Shown here: piece by piece, positions 5,700-6,584 of the stretch
Layout of the letters: each line of letters opens with the position of its first letter
Position numbering within the stretch: position 1 is the first letter of the stretch
Assembly (NCBI GenBank): GCA_019247245.1
Contig: JAFAPF010000048.1
Location: 1 to 6,584 of the forward strand
Length of the DNA: 6,584 nt
Direction of reading: 5' to 3'
Origin: Rubrobacter sp.
GTDB taxonomy: Bacteria > Actinomycetota > Rubrobacteria > Rubrobacterales > Rubrobacteraceae
The notes under the pieces: generated by a model
What the model was told of the DNA's origin: nothing
What the model saw: the letters and a program-made list of their open reading frames with translations, nothing else
Database searches by the model: none
Position numbers and translations under genes: made by a program

Positions 5700-6411
5700 C
5701 CCTCCTGACGCCTACTGGAAAAAGGACGTCATCCTGTTCTTCTCCAAGAGGTTCGCGCTCTTTATAAAGATGCTCTACCCGGTGGCGCTCATAGTCCCGG
5801 TAGCGGCGAGTGACATACCGGCGCAGTACGGCGCGGCGGTCATCGGGATCGTAGCGGTTATGGCCGGCACTTTCGGAGCCGGCGAGAGCCTGACGGTCGA
5901 CCTGAACGATGGCATCCTAGTGCGCGTCGCGCTCACCCCCCTTTCACCCCGCCGTATCGTCTTTGAGATCCTCGCCGTCAACGCCTTTCTGGACTTCGTC
6001 CAGCTTTTGCCGGCGCTCCTGATCGTGTACGTGCTCCACCCGGCGCCACTCGTGTGGGTGCTGGCATCGACCTTCGGGGTGCTCGCGACGCTTGTGACGG
6101 CCAACTGTATCGGCGTGTTCATAGCTAACTTCACCTCGTCGCCAGCGGACGTGCTCCTGTACGCGACGGTGATCCTGGCGCCCCTGATCTACCTCTCCGG
6201 GTTCTTCCGCAATACGAACCCTACCGGCCTCCTCGCTGCGTTGCGTGGTTTCGTTCCCTTCGCTTACATGAACGATGCCCTCGAGGCTGTATTCGGCCTG
6301 GATGTCCAAAGCGCGCCGTACGAAGTATTCGTCTACCCGAGCATCATCGCCGCTGTCCTTGTCTTTGGCATCTGCCTGACGGCGGCACGTCTCCTTTCAC
6401 CCCGGTTGTAG
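5686..6411 (+). CDS. ABC-2 type exporter, permease subunit
   Basis: This 241-residue integral membrane protein has about six hydrophobic segments (roughly 23-41, 49-66, 92-115, 119-148, 155-173 and 217-236), the layout of ABC-2 permeases. A conserved-type element follows helix 2: DLNDGILVRVALTPLSPRRIV at about 72-92, matching the usual pattern in which a small-residue turn and an Arg precede TPLS. The start is the ATG at 5686 (or 5689 in the same frame), preceded by GGAGAGG at 5670-5676. It overlaps the ATPase stop by 14 bases, so the two subunits are translationally coupled and surely assemble together in the cytoplasmic membrane. No accessory lipoprotein or second permease follows, so the transporter is probably a homodimer of permeases with two ATPases. 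The cargo is unknown. Confidence 0.88.
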   Translation: MMRLNPPDAYWKKDVILFFSKRFALFIKMLYPVALIVPVAASDIPAQYGAAVIGIVAVMAGTFGAGESLTVDLNDGILVRVALTPLSPRRIVFEILAVNAFLDFVQLLPALLIVYVLHPAPLVWVLASTFGVLATLVTANCIGVFIANFTSSPADVLLYATVILAPLIYLSGFFRNTNPTGLLAALRGFVPFAYMNDALEAVFGLDVQSAPYEVFVYPSIIAAVLVFGICLTAARLLSPRL

Positions 6412-6425
6412 TCGGCAGACTCCGT

Positions 6426-6447
6426 CCAGCGCGTTCTACGAAGCTGG
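6426..6447 (+). terminator. Candidate weak terminator hairpin after the ABC exporter
   Basis: CCAGC at 6426-6430 pairs with GCTGG at 6443-6447. Within the loop CGT (6432-6434) can pair with ACG (6438-6440). The stem is followed by TTATT. It stands 15 bases after the permease stop. The T-tract is short, so this is only a candidate. Confidence 0.3.
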
Positions 6448-6487
6448 TTATTCAACGGCGCAGGAGGTTTTCGTTCTTTGGCACGGT

Positions 6488-6584
6488 TTAGACACCCTCT
6501 GGTTCCTTGGTTTCCTCCTCGGCAAGCATCCCATAGGACGTCTGCTCTTGCGATACGAAGTACCTTGCAAGCGCACTGCCAACG
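6488..6584 (-). CDS. Possible C-terminal end of a minus-strand gene running off the right edge
   Basis: On the minus strand a frame open from the window edge runs 31 codons to TAA (6488-6490). It begins VGSALARYFVSQEQ and ends with a charged tail AEEETKEPEGV, a believable soluble C-terminus. It would converge on the ABC exporter. Too little is present to name a family, and an open frame of 31 codons can occur by chance. The alternative plus-strand frames lack a credible start or look like out-of-frame sequence. Confidence 0.35.
   Translation of the reverse strand, partial: VGSALARYFVSQEQTSYGMLAEEETKEPEGV

Noticed and set aside
5944..6309. 121-codon minus-strand open frame within the ABC permease
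   Set aside because: Very Arg/Glu/His-rich composition typical of the antisense of a hydrophobic gene.
6462..6480. AGGAGG followed 10 bases later by TTG, a possible plus-strand gene start
   Set aside because: The resulting frame is Pro/Arg/His-rich and looks like out-of-frame sequence; no other start fits, and the minus-strand frame is more protein-like.

Overview
The window is a bacterial chromosome fragment with moderately high GC, dense gene packing and frequent TTG/GTG starts. Together with a free-standing PCP_red (protochlorophyllide-reductase C-terminal) mini-protein and the look of the proteins, this suggests an actinobacterium of the Rubrobacter type. That assignment is an inference from protein character, not a database match. 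No rRNA, tRNA, CRISPR or insertion sequence was seen, and no gene-free stretch exceeds about 175 bases.

Left region (1-3412, + strand). Five genes lie in a tight co-directional array: a polytopic membrane protein cut by the left edge, a second membrane protein of unrecognised family with a conspicuous Pro/Gly/His motif, two SRPBCC (START/Bet v1-like) ligand-binding proteins in tandem, and an alpha/beta hydrolase of the epoxide-hydrolase type. Gaps are 5, -4, 17 and 34 bases, so one transcript is likely. The array looks like a small module handling a hydrophobic molecule, but its substrate cannot be read from sequence. The hydrolase carries an in-frame TAG at 3209-3211. It falls just before the catalytic Asp, and the frame continues for 66 recognisable codons that include the catalytic His. 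As written, the gene is broken by one nonsense change.

Middle region (3438-4632, - strand). Convergent to the array is an NAD(P)H-dependent beta-hydroxyacid dehydrogenase of the glyoxylate/succinic-semialdehyde reductase type. Upstream of it on the same strand is the 62-residue PCP_red protein. The 127 bases between them hold two overlapping, mutually exclusive small hairpins.

Right region (4740-6411, + strand). Divergent from the PCP_red gene is an ABC-2 exporter pair, ATPase then permease, overlapping by 14 bases. The 107-base divergent region contains a 39-base imperfect inverted repeat and, just after it, a perfect 12-base palindrome over the ATPase start codon. No Shine-Dalgarno sequence is visible for that start. 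The last 170 bases hold a candidate terminator hairpin and probably the C-terminal end of a minus-strand gene that continues beyond the window.
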